Assembly: GCA_017745595.1 (NCBI GenBank)
Contig: WMBV01000006.1
Location: forward strand, 1 to 64,000
Reading direction: 5' to 3'
Length of the DNA: 64,000 nt
Origin: Bordetella petrii
GTDB lineage: Bacteria > Pseudomonadota > Gammaproteobacteria > Burkholderiales > Burkholderiaceae_B
Each line of letters starts with the position of its first letter. Position 1 is the first letter of the stretch. The notes under the pieces were generated by a model. The model did not search any database. It was not told the DNA's origin and was given only the letters and a program-made list of their open reading frames with translations. Below, one piece after another: positions 1 through 8,801 of this stretch. The position numbers were made by a program, and so were the translations under genes.

Positions 1-2
1 GC

Positions 3-98
3 ACCGACGCCAACCTGATCGCCATCAGCTACCTGCTGTGCGCCAAGCTCAGGCATCTACCCCGCCATCCATGGCTGCATGCTTCCGCTCAGGCATGA
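3..98 (+). pseudogene. 3' tail of an unidentified gene cut by the window edge
   Basis: Reading from base 3, the first 16 codons give a protein-like stretch (TDANLIAISYLLCAKL). The frame then runs about 15 more, less natural codons to a TGA at 96-98. The natural part ends near base 50, which suggests a recombination joint there. I do not recognise the family. The joint lies next to the broken TauD gene, so this corner of the window looks like a rearrangement scar. Confidence 0.3.
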
Positions 99-701
99 GC
101 CCTTTCCACAGGAATCGCGATTGAGCCCCTTTTTTCCAGTTTCGGGATGGATGCGGATGATAGGCTGAGCGACTGGCGGTTGGCGTTTGCGTACCTCGTT
201 GTACTGGCCGATGTTGTGCTTGGCAATTGTCATATCGTGCACACACCAAAGATCGTCCAATAGTCGTTTCATTGATTCCGAGAGGCGCTCGTAAGCAAGA
301 TACATATTGCCGAACATGGTATCGCCTCCCAATGGTGGAATCTCCTCGCATCGCAGCAGCGACGCCTTTGGAGGGCACAGAGAATGCGACATGTCTGAAT
401 GCCATTGCGCGCCGACACGCAGACGCTTTTCCCCCGGGATGCTCAACACCGGCAGGATTTCGTGATGATCGGGATCGCGCAAGCGTTTGATGTCGTCGTG
501 CTCGTCAAGCTTGCCGAACCGTGCGCTGAAACGAACATGCTGCTCGTTATTCAGCTTTTGCCCGCGAAAAAGTAGGATCACATTTTCCAACCAGCACTTC
601 TCGATCTGAGCGAAAGTTTTTTCATCAATGTCCGCACTCAAGTCTACGCCGATGATTTCGGCCCCAATACCTGATGAAAGCCTGCGTATCTCAAATTCCA
701 T
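57..701 (-). pseudogene. TauD/TfdA-family alpha-ketoglutarate dioxygenase, 3' truncated
   Basis: Non-haem iron dioxygenases of this family oxidise taurine, 2,4-D and related substrates with alpha-ketoglutarate. The start at 701 follows a GGAAAGAG ribosome site. The N-terminal half is well preserved, with the first iron ligands visible as HSD in WHSDMSH and the PLGGDTMFGN stretch after it. Similarity stops just after HPETGKKG, near base 120. The expected continuation with the distal iron histidine and the 2-oxoglutarate arginine is missing and is replaced by unrelated residues up to the stop. About a quarter of the usual 270-300 residues is lost, so the enzyme should be inactive. It diverges from the broken LysR gene at 901, its probable former regulator. 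Confidence 0.75.
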
Positions 702-860
702 AGTGGCTCTTTCCTTGTTGGCCCGTGCGGCCAGCACCTATTTATTGGGATGACTGGGCTGTTTTGCCCGTTTACAAAAACGTTAACGCCGTCACGTTGA
801 TAAACTCGGCGCAAAAACCCTACTTGGTGAGAAAAGACTCTACCGAAATCCAAGAGCCAT

Positions 861-891
861 GGTCAAATTGATAATTAAAGCAAATTATTAG
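861..891. promoter_or_regulatory. Candidate LysR-type operator, copy 1
   Basis: An AT-rich 31-bp block in the divergent gap between tauD and the lysR remnant contains the imperfect dyad TGATAATT-N6-AATTATTA, typical of LysR T-N11-A sites. A second copy with 26 of 31 identical bases lies at 5188-5218. Position and duplication support a regulatory site. No binding data are implied. Confidence 0.4.
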
Positions 892-900
892 AGATAGGCT

Positions 901-1520
901 ATGAACAAAAATATCGGCAATTCAAGGCGTTGCGCTGGCGGTGCCGTAGTCATCGTTCGGCAAGGCCGCCGAAGCTATGGCTGTCACACAACCCTCCTTC
1001 TCGGCACCCATTAAGGAGTTGGAAAAGGATATCGGAACTTTCCTTTTGACCGAAGCACTCATCGTTGTCGACTGACAGACGCGGGTGAGGTATTGCAACA
1101 GCAAATTCAAAGCTCGCTCGAACACAGCGAACAGGCTTACAGCAACGTACAAGATATTGTGCGGGATCAGCGCGGCAGGTTGTGCGTTGCGTCATTAACG
1201 TCTCTTTTGCTCGGTATTACAAGCCGCGCCGTAAGCGGCAATCACAGCAACTATCCGTAGCAGCACCTGACCTTGGACTCAATAGCCTGTTCGTGCATCC
1301 CGTTACATGTCAACCACTGTGCCCTAGCTATGGCCCGTAACGGAGTCCGTGTATCAGTAGTTCTTTCCCGTGTGCTTCTGAGTCCAACATGAAAGGATCG
1401 GTGGCACTTTCTATGTCGGGCAAAACCTCCACCGAACGATTGGGAGTAATACATCGCAAGACACAAATTCTGAGCCAAGCGGCACTCAATTTTATTGATG
1501 CGCTGCAACAAGCAGCTTAG
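901..1520 (+). pseudogene. LysR-family transcriptional regulator, frameshifted and internally deleted
   Basis: Three translated stretches in different frames line up with one LysR protein. Around 958-1040 the HTH reads KAAEAMAVTQPSFSAPIKEL and continues EKDIGTF. After a 1-base deletion near 1047 the frame becomes DRSTHR-RLTDAGEVLQQQI and continues to about 1258. The C-terminus reads LGVIHRKTQILSQAALNFID and ends at TAG 1518-1520. The middle of the effector-binding domain is missing, since about 620 bases remain of the usual 900. It is divergent from the tauD fragment, the classic arrangement for a LysR activator and its target. It cannot make a functional regulator. Confidence 0.75.
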
Positions 1521-1585
1521 CCCTCCCGTATCTGTCGTTCAGCATGTCGGTGCCATTGGAAACCCGTGCTGAATGATCGTGACGT

Positions 1586-1773
1586 ATGGAAGGCCTCGTG
1601 AAAGAATCGCGCGACGGCCTGGAGAAGAATCCGATCGACCGACGCGAATTCTATCGCGATAACCCACTGTTCAATAGCATAAGTACCAGGGCAGCCGAGA
1701 CCTGCGCACCATCGACGGCAACTGGCTATACATTTGTGCCGACATCAAAGGCTTCACGTCCTATGTCGCTTAA
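1586..1773 (+). pseudogene. Unidentified decayed coding stretch
   Basis: The first frame gives a natural-looking N-terminus (GLVKESRDGLEKNPIDRREF, then YRDNPLF). After about base 1690 another frame is more protein-like (RTIDGNWLYICADIKGFTSY) and ends at TAA 1771-1773. A frameshift within one former gene would explain both, but I do not recognise the family. Its neighbours are also pseudogenes. Confidence 0.3.
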
Positions 1774-2493
1774 TAAATCGGGAACAACGCTGAAAACTAA
1801 ATCGGAAACAACGCTGAAAACGCGGTCTGCGTATTGCATGCTTATCAGCCCGAGCTGGAGCGAGTACTGCCTAAAGTTGGACAAGTACCAAATTCGCTTC
1901 GCCTGTGATTGTATGCATGGGATCTTTTGCGAGGAGACCGCCGTGGACACCAACGAGGAAAAGACAATCAGCACGCGCGCAAGGTACCCGCGCAGGGTGC
2001 CTATAGAACCGCCGGCGCCAGCATCCTGCCGCCCAAACAGAGATGTCGGAGGAGAAACTAATGCGATTGTTGCGCCGCACAAAGTCCATCTCTTGTCTTA
2101 ATCGGATAGAGGCGACAAGATGCAGGAGTGCTGCAGTAATTTGCCAGGTTCGGTAGGTAAGCCTCGACATTTCAAGGTATGACCTATTTGAAGGATATGC
2201 TGATCCGCTCCCCGACTCAGAAAAACAACTAGCTCAACACGCTGTTGCCGCATCGCTGGTAGCCCGCTTCGTAAGGCTCGCCGGCGTCAGGCCGGGCGCT
2301 TACGAGCCAAGAAATTTGTGATTACTACACGCTTCGGGTTCAAACCCCGGAAAATGATTTCAATGCTACTGAAACGGTTGCTCATACACCCTACAAACGT
2401 CACATTTCACGCACCTTTTACTTCGCCTAAAATCTAAAAATGTCGAGCTTGTTACGCGAGGTGTTCCAGATCGCCTTTACATACACCTTACTA
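1774..2493. other. No gene seen; decayed DNA
   Basis: Short overlapping open frames exist on both strands, but none has a credible ribosome site, codon use or recognisable motif. A weak hairpin (GGCTCG...CGAGCC) lies near 2276-2309. I see nothing else in this stretch. Confidence 0.4.
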
Positions 2494-3486
2494 TCAGTCA
2501 TGAACCTTGAGGCCAGTAATCTTTACAAAATTTGCCCATCTTCCGATTTCAGCTCCTGAGAAGGACGAAAGTTCTTGCAAGTTTTGCGGCGGCGCAGGAT
2601 CCATGCCCAATTGTTCGATTCGCAATTTGATATCGTTGACCGTCAGAGCCTCATCGGCACTCTGATGTAATTTTTCAAGGATAGAATCCGGTGTACTAGA
2701 GGGTGCAAATAGCGCGTACCATGCTTCGACTTCTAGTCCGGGAAAACCCGATTCAGCTAAAGTGGGGACATCAGGCATCCATTTAACCCTCTGCTTACCC
2801 GATACTGCCAGGGGCCGAAACTGGCCCGCCTCGATTTTCGAGCGCGCGCTTGCCAGGCCATCGAAAGTCATATCCACATGGCCGCCGAGCAACGCCTGCT
2901 CCACGGGCCCGCCACCACCAAACGGGACATCTATGATATCTACCTTGGCGCTTTTTTTAAGCAGGGCCATTGTTAATTGTGGTGTGGCTCCGATCCCAGT
3001 ACTGCCATGTGATAATTTCCCTGGTTGCGCCTTAGCCGCTGCGATAACGTCCGAGAGACTCTTGTACGGTGCATCCGGCCGAACCACCAAGACATTACTC
3101 GCCGAGCCGATCAGCGCGAACATTTTCAAGTCCTTCGGCTGGTACGGTAGATTCTCTCGAATTGCTGGTTCGTATGCGTAGGCGCTAGAAGCTCCCATGA
3201 GTATGGTATATCCATCCCCGGCCGCTCTAGCAACGTCGGCCGTCCCGATTATTCCTGCTGCGCCAGTGCGATTTTCGACAACTACAGTCTGTCCCAAGCG
3301 CTGCGTAAGCTCGGCTGCCATAATCCTAGCCAATATATCTGTGGTTCCGCCCGGCGGATAGCCAACAACCATACGGATTGGACGAATAGGATAGGTTTCG
3401 GCACTGGCAGGCAAGGCACACGCAATGCACACCAAAAGACCAAAAAACAAAAACTTAGGCCCCGGAGGCCTCTTAAACATCGTCAT
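2494..3486 (-). CDS. Tripartite tricarboxylate (Bug/TctC) periplasmic receptor
   Basis: Periplasmic solute-binding protein of the Bug family, which delivers carboxylates to TctAB-type transporters or acts as a sensor. The N-terminus has a signal peptide (FLFFGLLVCIACALPASA, cleavage near residue 29). The mature part opens with YPIRPIRMVVGYPPGGTTD and has VVENRTGAAGIIG and the PDVPTLAESGFPG motif, all family hallmarks. At 330 residues it is full length and uninterrupted, unlike its neighbours. An alternative start lies two codons inside. No TctA or TctB gene is nearby, so it is an orphan receptor, as is common in Bordetella and relatives. The ligand cannot be told from sequence. Confidence 0.85.
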   Translation of the reverse strand: MTMFKRPPGPKFLFFGLLVCIACALPASAETYPIRPIRMVVGYPPGGTTDILARIMAAELTQRLGQTVVVENRTGAAGIIGTADVARAAGDGYTILMGASSAYAYEPAIRENLPYQPKDLKMFALIGSASNVLVVRPDAPYKSLSDVIAAAKAQPGKLSHGSTGIGATPQLTMALLKKSAKVDIIDVPFGGGGPVEQALLGGHVDMTFDGLASARSKIEAGQFRPLAVSGKQRVKWMPDVPTLAESGFPGLEVEAWYALFAPSSTPDSILEKLHQSADEALTVNDIKLRIEQLGMDPAPPQNLQELSSFSGAEIGRWANFVKITGLKVHD

Positions 3487-3639
3487 ATTGTCTTATATGG
3501 ACGCCTCCCGTGTGGCAATCGAATTTTTGAAGTTTTTGGCTAGGTGAGAACAGTTGCAGTCTTATATCCGGCCTGTTTGTGCAGTAGCGGATAAACCGAC
3601 TGCTGGCCCTGATGGGGTATATGCAGGGTCGGAGCTCAT

Positions 3640-3687
3640 CTCCGTGGCGGACTTGGCATACGCCTCCGTGGCGGACTTGGCATACGC
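3640..3687. repeat. 24-bp perfect tandem duplication
   Basis: Two adjacent identical 24-bp units begin CTCCGTGGCGG and end GGCATACGC. They lie in the 313-base gap between the Bug receptor and the IS110 transposase, where I see no convincing gene. A recent slippage duplication is the simplest explanation. Confidence 0.8.
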
Positions 3688-3785
3688 CTGTCCCAGACAA
3701 ATATTCAGCTTTACCGACCCGCGGACCGACCACGTTTGCCATCACTTCATTAATTCGAGTTACGCACTCTTTGCGGCATCCTCTC

Positions 3786-4858
3786 CTTTAAGTGGGTAGT
3801 TATATTTTTAACGAATGCGCTTGCGCGAACCCGCCTTCCTGATACTCACGTCCATGGGCCACCAACGCCCAGGCCGTGCGTGCCATCTTGTTAGCGAGCG
3901 CCGCGACCACCACATTGAATGGTCGGCGCGCCAGCAATCTTTCCAACCACGCGCTCTTGCCCCCTGCATGGAAGATCACCGCACGAGCCCCGTGCATGAG
4001 CAGCGTTCTCAGATACGGATCGCCGCGCTTGCTCAAATGCCCTATCGCAACCTTGCCACCGGTGCCCCGGTGGCAAGGCACCAGACCCAGACACGCGGCA
4101 AACTCCCGAGCGCGGCGATAGCCCTTGGCATCCTCGCCCAGCACCGCCGCCAAGGCCGTCGCTCCGAGCAAACCGACACCGGGGATCTGGCGCACTCGAC
4201 GGGCGCTATCGAGCTGTTACTCAACGCCTTTCAACTCGTCTTCAATCGCCGTGATGCGCTCCTCAATCTGCCTGAGCATCTGCAACTGCCCGTCAATCAG
4301 CCCGTGCATGAGCACCGGTACCTTCTCGTCAATGTCGGCGCGATGGGTCGTAATCCCCCTTACGCCAGCTTGGCGACCGCCCGGCAACAGCACACCAAAC
4401 TCATACAGCAGCCCACGCAAGCCGTTGACCGTCTGCGTTCTGACTTTGATCCACTGCGCGCGCACCCGATGTAGCGACAGCACGGCTTGTTGCTGCTCGC
4501 TCTTTAACGGCACCCAACGTATCTCCGGTTGCTGCGCCACACTCCAGATCGCCTGCGCATCAGCCGCATCGTTCTTATTGCCTCGAACAAACGGTTTGAC
4601 GTGACGCGCGTGAATCAACTGCACTTGGTGACCCAGCGCTGACAACGTGCGGCCCCAGTAATGACCGCTGCCGCAGGCTTCGAGCACGATGCGACAACTT
4701 ATCTGACGGGCAAAGAATGGCGCCAGCTGCGAGCGCTTTAACGCCCGCTTGCCGACCTCTCCTGTCTGTCCGTCTACCCAGTGCACTTGCATCACGGTCT
4801 TCGAGATATCCAAGCCAAATGTCGTAATATTCATTTCGGGGCCTCGGTCTTTAAGTGG
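3786..4858 (-). mobile_element. IS110-family insertion sequence remnant
   Basis: The element carries a single DEDD transposase gene. A 10-bp direct repeat, CTTTAAGTGG, stands at 3786-3795 and 4849-4858, just outside the two ends of the transposase frame, and may mark target or end sequence. IS110 elements normally also carry a noncoding end of 100 bases or more that encodes the bridge RNA, so the true limits may reach further, towards 5187 or 3487. The outer boundaries given here are therefore provisional. Confidence 0.55.
3800..4834 (-). pseudogene. IS110-family transposase interrupted by one in-frame stop
   Basis: The N-terminal DEDD (RuvC-like) domain is clear: GLDISK with the first Asp, LEACGSGHYW with Glu, and NKNDAADA with the paired Asp. 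The C-terminal transposase_20 domain follows (RQIPGVGLLGATALAA, then GLVPCHRGTGGK and HLSKRGDPYLRTLL). A TAA at 4217-4219 splits the two halves without changing frame. Reading through it gives ELKGVE-stop-QLDSARRVRQIPG, so a single C-to-T change of a CAA codon would restore a protein of about 344 residues, the usual length. Transposition should need suppression of the stop or help in trans. Confidence 0.8.
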
Positions 4859-5187
4859 TTGACTACAGACTCCACTTTGGCACTAGATGCCGTTGATGAC
4901 GAGGCCTCACCCCCATTCCTGCTTGCCCGACCCGCCATCACTAGTTGAGGTGGGAGGCGTCCATACCATCTCCGTTGATATTTATGGCGGGGCAACCTCG
5001 TGCTTGACCTCTTTAGCAGTTGGAACCGTCTGATTTTGGTTGGCTGGGTCAGTCCTGACACTACCTGTGCGGTATGGCGCGGGGTGAAGCACTGCCTGGG
5101 AGCTGCGTATTGACCCGCGTCTTGAACGTAGCATCTGTCACTTATAGTTCTTCTGTGGAAGAGACTATAGGAGAGCGTCTGATAACC
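4859..5187. other. Noncoding region next to IS110; possible bridge-RNA end
   Basis: No credible gene lies here. The stretch is directly upstream of the IS110 transposase, where IS110-group elements encode their structured bridge RNA. I could not establish a fold or pair guide loops with target and donor ends by eye, so this is only a positional argument. Confidence 0.25.
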
Positions 5188-5218
5188 GGTCAAATTGATA
5201 ATTCATCGCAATTATTAG
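5188..5218. promoter_or_regulatory. Candidate LysR-type operator, copy 2
   Basis: This block matches 861-891 in 26 of 31 positions, including identical ends and the same TGATAATT-N6-AATTATTA dyad. It again sits just upstream of a LysR-like remnant on the plus strand. Two copies kept about 4.3 kb apart suggest a duplicated regulator-operator unit later split by insertions. Confidence 0.4.
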
Positions 5219-5237
5219 TTATTGACTAACCACCAGA

Positions 5238-5355
5238 TTGAAAGATTTGCATGCGTGCGAATTTGGATGGAACCATTCGAAGGCCGTGCGCGCTCGCAGG
5301 GGGCGCCGACAACTTAATAGTTTTTTTCGCAGCGATGAGTTCGACGTGACGGTGG
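5238..5355 (+). pseudogene. Possible second LysR remnant, cut by IS256
   Basis: A short frame starting KDLHACEF and ending DEFDVTVGP resembles the N-terminus and a ligand-domain strand of LysR proteins with most of the middle deleted. It lies downstream of the second operator-like block and ends where the IS256 tip begins. The likeness is weak and could be chance. Confidence 0.25.
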
Positions 5356-5782
5356 GGCCTATCCGGGATTTTGTGGGCAGGGCATATCATGAGGTCTCAC
5401 GACCATGGATATGCCAATGAAGAAGAAACGTACTGCCACAACTCAGGCAGCGGCCCTCGGGCCGCTGCCTGAGCTGCCAGTCGAACTGATGGATCATCTG
5501 GTCAACGGTCCGATGACACCCAGCGAGGTTCAGGACCTAATGCTCGCGTTCAACAAGGCGGTGATCGAGCGGGCGATGGCTGCAGAGATGGACTTGCACC
5601 TAGGGTACAAGGCAAGCGATCCCAAGCCATCCGAGCACGCCAATGAGCGCAACGGCGCCAGCGGCAAGACGATCCATACCGAGCGCGGCCCAGTGCGTGT
5701 GACGCTGCCACGCGACCGCGATGGCAGCTTCGATCCAGTCCTGATCCCCAAGCATGAGCGGCGCTTTACGGGTTTCGACGAA
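5356..5782 (+). mobile_element. IS256-family insertion sequence, 5' part only
   Basis: The left tip reads GGGCCTATCCGGGATTTTGT, a typical IS256-family terminal repeat, followed by the start of the transposase gene. The element stops abruptly at about 5782, where IS66 sequence in the opposite orientation begins. The rest of the transposase and the right end are missing from the window. Confidence 0.6.
5405..5782 (+). pseudogene. IS256 (mutator-type) transposase, N-terminal fragment
   Basis: About 126 residues of a 400-residue mutator-type transposase survive. MTPSEVQDLMLAFNKAVIER, the NERNGASGKTIHTERGPV stretch and RDRDGSFDPVLIPKHERRF lead up to GFDERI, where homologues continue with II-LYARG. 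Here the frame instead runs into IS66 DNA and stops at 5884. The DDE catalytic core lies downstream of the break and is lost. Confidence 0.75.
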
Positions 5783-6245
5783 CGCATCAATACGAATCAC
5801 TGCAAAACTTCTCGCAGCCAAGCCGCGCTCTGCGCAATCTGCGAGAGCGGCCACGCCACCGAAACAGTTGTGCCATTGCGCTGAAGTTCGATGTGGATCC
5901 GATCGTCAGACGGCACAGTGTGCTGCGCTATACGCTCGGGCATCGCCAGTTCAACAAATGCCGGCGAACACTGAATTTTTACTGGCGGGCGCTCCGTGCC
6001 AGCCAGCCCGGTCGACTCCGCACTTTCTTTGATCCAACGCCGCAACACGTTCGGATTCATGCCATGCGAAACCGCAACGGCCGCCGACGATATGCCAATC
6101 TGGCGGCATCGTTCTACCAACTCTGCTTTAAAGGACGCGCTGTACGTCCGCCGTGTCCTTCCGCGTTGTGCCTTGACCGACATAGTGTGCACGTGTGCTC
6201 TTGGATCCGTCGCGACCAGGGTAGATGGGTTGACCGGCCGCTTAC
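5783..6245 (-). mobile_element. IS66-family insertion sequence, tnpA end only
   Basis: One terminal tip is present: the minus strand begins GTAAGCGGCCGG at 6245, matching the GTAAGCG tip common to IS66 elements. tnpA follows, then the first six codons of tnpB (GTG start at 5800, reading MIRIDA), and then IS256 sequence takes over. All of tnpC and most of tnpB are gone. The intact tip sits inside the metallo-beta-lactamase-fold gene. Confidence 0.65.
5797..6183 (-). CDS. tnpA: IS66 accessory protein TnpA
   Basis: Small helix-turn-helix protein of IS66 elements, probably binding element ends. The HTH reads RRTYSASFKAELVERCRQIG, then AVAVSHGMNPNVLRRWIKE at about residues 10-50. The C-terminus (SQIAQSAAWLREVLQ) is complete, giving 128 residues, a usual length. 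The start at 6183 was chosen because it leads directly into the conserved basic N-terminus. The tnpB start overlaps its stop codon, as in intact elements, but tnpB and tnpC are lost, so it has no partner here. Confidence 0.75.
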   Translation of the reverse strand: MSVKAQRGRTRRTYSASFKAELVERCRQIGISSAAVAVSHGMNPNVLRRWIKESAESTGLAGTERPPVKIQCSPAFVELAMPERIAQHTVPSDDRIHIELQRNGTTVSVAWPLSQIAQSAAWLREVLQ

Positions 6246-6869
6246 CTACGACCATCTGGATAAGGTCTCGATACCCGCACTGTCGGCCAACACGGGGCTA
6301 TTTATCACACCGTTGGACGTAGGCGACTATCTGGGGCGTACCGGCGGCGAAGGTCAGACAGTCGGACTGGTGGAATGCGACCGAAGTACAAGGTGTCAGC
6401 TTCACCGCCACTCCGGCCCAGCACTTCTCAGAGCGCAATCCGTTGTTCTCCAACCCCCACGCTATGGTCGTCTTGGGTCATCAGGTCCCAGCGGTATGGA
6501 ATCCTCTTCAGCGGTGACACTGACTATTTCTCCGGCTTGAAGGAAATCGGAGAGCGCTTCGGACCATTCGACCTCACGCTGCTTGAAACAGGTGCATACG
6601 ACCTGCAGTGGGAAGGCGTCCACATGCTTCCCGAACAGGTCATCCAAGCCCACAAGGAACTGCGAGGCGAGTGGCTCCTCCCGACCCACAATGGAACCTT
6701 CGACTTGGGATTTCACCCCTGGGACGAACCATTCGAGCGCCTCACGATGATTGCGCAGAAAGAGAATGTGCGCCTCGTCATTCCCAAGATGGGCGAGCTC
6801 GCCCAGATAGGGAAACTCCGGCCACAGGCGGCCTGGTGGCGGGAGCCGCGCTTGGGCGAGATGCACTGA
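6246..6869 (+). pseudogene. Metallo-beta-lactamase-fold hydrolase, beheaded by IS66 and frameshifted
   Basis: Homologues resemble the NAPE-PLD/UlaG group of zinc hydrolases. The first bases after the IS66 tip read YDHLDKVSIPAL, the end of the zinc motif HxHxDH, so the whole N-terminal sheet is missing. Two frame changes follow, near 6355 and 6480. FTATPAQHFSERNP lies in one frame. LFSGDTDYFSGLKEIGERF and LLETGAYD lie in another, which then runs intact to WWREPRLGEMH. The later zinc ligands GDT and THNG survive, but the protein cannot fold as a hydrolase. Confidence 0.75.
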
Positions 6870-6938
6870 AGTCCATCCAAGCACATCAGCCGACAGATGT
6901 CGCCGTTGGCCCGTTCTTCTGTTGTCGAGCATTCTTCG

Positions 6939-8801
6939 CTAAGGGGCCAGCAGCGAGAGATAGGGGTTACTTGGTGGCGTTTCCGCGAAAAGCAGCTGAG
7001 CGTCGTCCAGAAGGTATCCATGGAGACGGCGGGACTTTCTTGGGCCGGTGACTTCACAGGTCCAGATGTTCAGGCCGCTCGGTTGCTTTCGATGCAGTTG
7101 CAGCCGCTCGAAGCGTTTTTGCACCCACTGCCAATCTTGCAGGTTCTCCTGCTTGGCGAGCATGCCGACCTCTGGGTGTTCCTGCGCATAGCGTTGAAAC
7201 ACGCCCGGGCTGACGAGATAGGCCGTGTCGTTCACCGTATGCACCAGCGCCTTCGCGTCGTTGATGATGAGCCGGCGAGAGGCCACTCCCTGTTTCAGCC
7301 ATGACGTGAAATGTTCGCCCGACGGCTGCGCTGCTTCTCGGGACAGCTCGGCCTGGCGCACCGTTGATTGGCAGGTCACGACAGCCGTCGCGGGTACGGA
7401 TGGTTCGATGCGTTCCGAATGCACCGAGTCCGCGTTAGCCGTTGCTTCCGGCGCGGTGCCGGGCGTGTCGTTCATGCCCACCATGGCCAGCATGTCCTCC
7501 ATCACGTCAAGCATGGGCCCGGCTATGAGGGGCGAAGCGATGACGACGGTGTTGCCCCCCTCCCATGGCGGCGTTTTCTGGCTTTCTGGGGCTGGCAGCA
7601 TTCCAGTCGTAGGCTGCGTGGCCGGCGCACCGGGGTCGTTTTCTGCGGGTGTCGCATCGACCATTACCGTGCCAGCAAAGGACGCTGGCCGCTCGCCTGG
7701 CTCCCAGATCAGCGCGGGCGCAAGGCGCAACAGGGTGAACGAGTGGGACCAGCCGGTGGAACTGGTCACGGTCGCGCGCCAGACCGCTTTGCCGTCCGAG
7801 GTGGGCTGGAGCATGCCGTGGTCTTGCAGCACGTTGAACACAGCGGTGTTGTTCGCGGGAATGCCATCGATCCCCTGAGACAGGAGATGTGCGCGCAGCT
7901 TGTCGGAGACCGTCTTGCTCACCAGCCACAGACCATCCTCGGTGAGCCAGCCATCGGAGGCTTCCGGCTGGTTCAGCTTCAACTGTTCCTTGAGCAGGTA
8001 CCGCAGCCCGTCGAGCAGCTTGCGTTGCAGCGCGTGCTTGGGCGCGGCCATGGCGCGAGTCGGATCGCCGCCCAGTTCCTGGGCCACGGAAGCGCGGTCG
8101 GCCTGCACGACCAGTTCGCCCAGCACACCGGCATGCTCGTACTGGCCGGCCAGGACGTAGAGCAGCGGTCCCCACAGGTCTGGATAGCCACTGAGCCAGT
8201 CCAGGAGTTGGGTGTCCAGCAGTTGGCGGTAGAGCAAGCCCGTCGCCGCGCTGTGCAGGCGGTATTCGCGATCCTCGCGGTAGCGGAAGCGGTACGGCTG
8301 GTGCAGCGGACCGTACCACGGGTGCCACAGCGAGCCATCGGCCAGTTCGACGTGCAGATCGACGGCGATCTTGCCGATGTCGTGCAACAACGCGGCATAG
8401 GCGACCGCAGCAGTCCAGGCTTCAGCCTGCGCAGCCTGGTCTTCGGGGCTGGCGCCGATGGGCAGTAGAAGGGACTGCCGCAGTTTCAGGCTGTAGGCGA
8501 CGATTTCGAGGCCGTGGTCCAGCATGCCGCCCGAATAGGCATGGTGATGCGCCTCGGAGGCCGGGAAGGCCTGGACCAGCTCGGCGTAACGTTCGAGGGG
8601 CGCGCGGTACAGAGTGGCGAATTGCCTGCGCGACAGCGAGGTGCGCTGCCAGATGTACTCCAGCAGCTTCTGCCGGCGCGGGGTGGCCAGCAGCGATGCG
8701 GCCGACTCGGGCCGCAACAACCCTTTCGGGAGGTCGGTGGCGGGTGGTAGCGTCGGCGCGGCAGCGACCGGGGGCCGTTTTCGCTGGAACAGAGAAAGCA
8801 T
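6939..8801 (-). CDS. traI: ICE relaxase TraI (MOBH family)
   Basis: Nicks the element at oriT and pilots the strand into the recipient. The N-terminal TraI_2 domain carries an HD-type metal site: HAYSGGMLDHGLE at about residues 88-100 and LLHDIGKI near 140. The C-terminal TraI_2_C winged domain is at about 520-610. The start at 8801 is preceded by AGGACA and gives 620 residues. An upstream extension lacks natural sequence. As in PFGI-1/ICEclc elements it is the last transfer gene, next to the toxin-antitoxin pair and DUF3742. Only 69 bases separate its stop from the decayed flank. Confidence 0.85.
   Translation of the reverse strand: MLSLFQRKRPPVAAAPTLPPATDLPKGLLRPESAASLLATPRRQKLLEYIWQRTSLSRRQFATLYRAPLERYAELVQAFPASEAHHHAYSGGMLDHGLEIVAYSLKLRQSLLLPIGASPEDQAAQAEAWTAAVAYAALLHDIGKIAVDLHVELADGSLWHPWYGPLHQPYRFRYREDREYRLHSAATGLLYRQLLDTQLLDWLSGYPDLWGPLLYVLAGQYEHAGVLGELVVQADRASVAQELGGDPTRAMAAPKHALQRKLLDGLRYLLKEQLKLNQPEASDGWLTEDGLWLVSKTVSDKLRAHLLSQGIDGIPANNTAVFNVLQDHGMLQPTSDGKAVWRATVTSSTGWSHSFTLLRLAPALIWEPGERPASFAGTVMVDATPAENDPGAPATQPTTGMLPAPESQKTPPWEGGNTVVIASPLIAGPMLDVMEDMLAMVGMNDTPGTAPEATANADSVHSERIEPSVPATAVVTCQSTVRQAELSREAAQPSGEHFTSWLKQGVASRRLIINDAKALVHTVNDTAYLVSPGVFQRYAQEHPEVGMLAKQENLQDWQWVQKRFERLQLHRKQPSGLNIWTCEVTGPRKSRRLHGYLLDDAQLLFAETPPSNPYLSLLAP

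Noticed and set aside
2320-2345. tRNA-like T-arm (GGGTTCAAACCCC)
   Set aside because: No acceptor stem, anticodon arm or D-arm could be fitted upstream. A single T-arm-like word is not a tRNA gene.
4831-5193. Minus-strand frame upstream of the IS110 transposase
   Set aside because: No ribosome site or domain, and the region is better explained as the noncoding end of the IS or old intergenic DNA.
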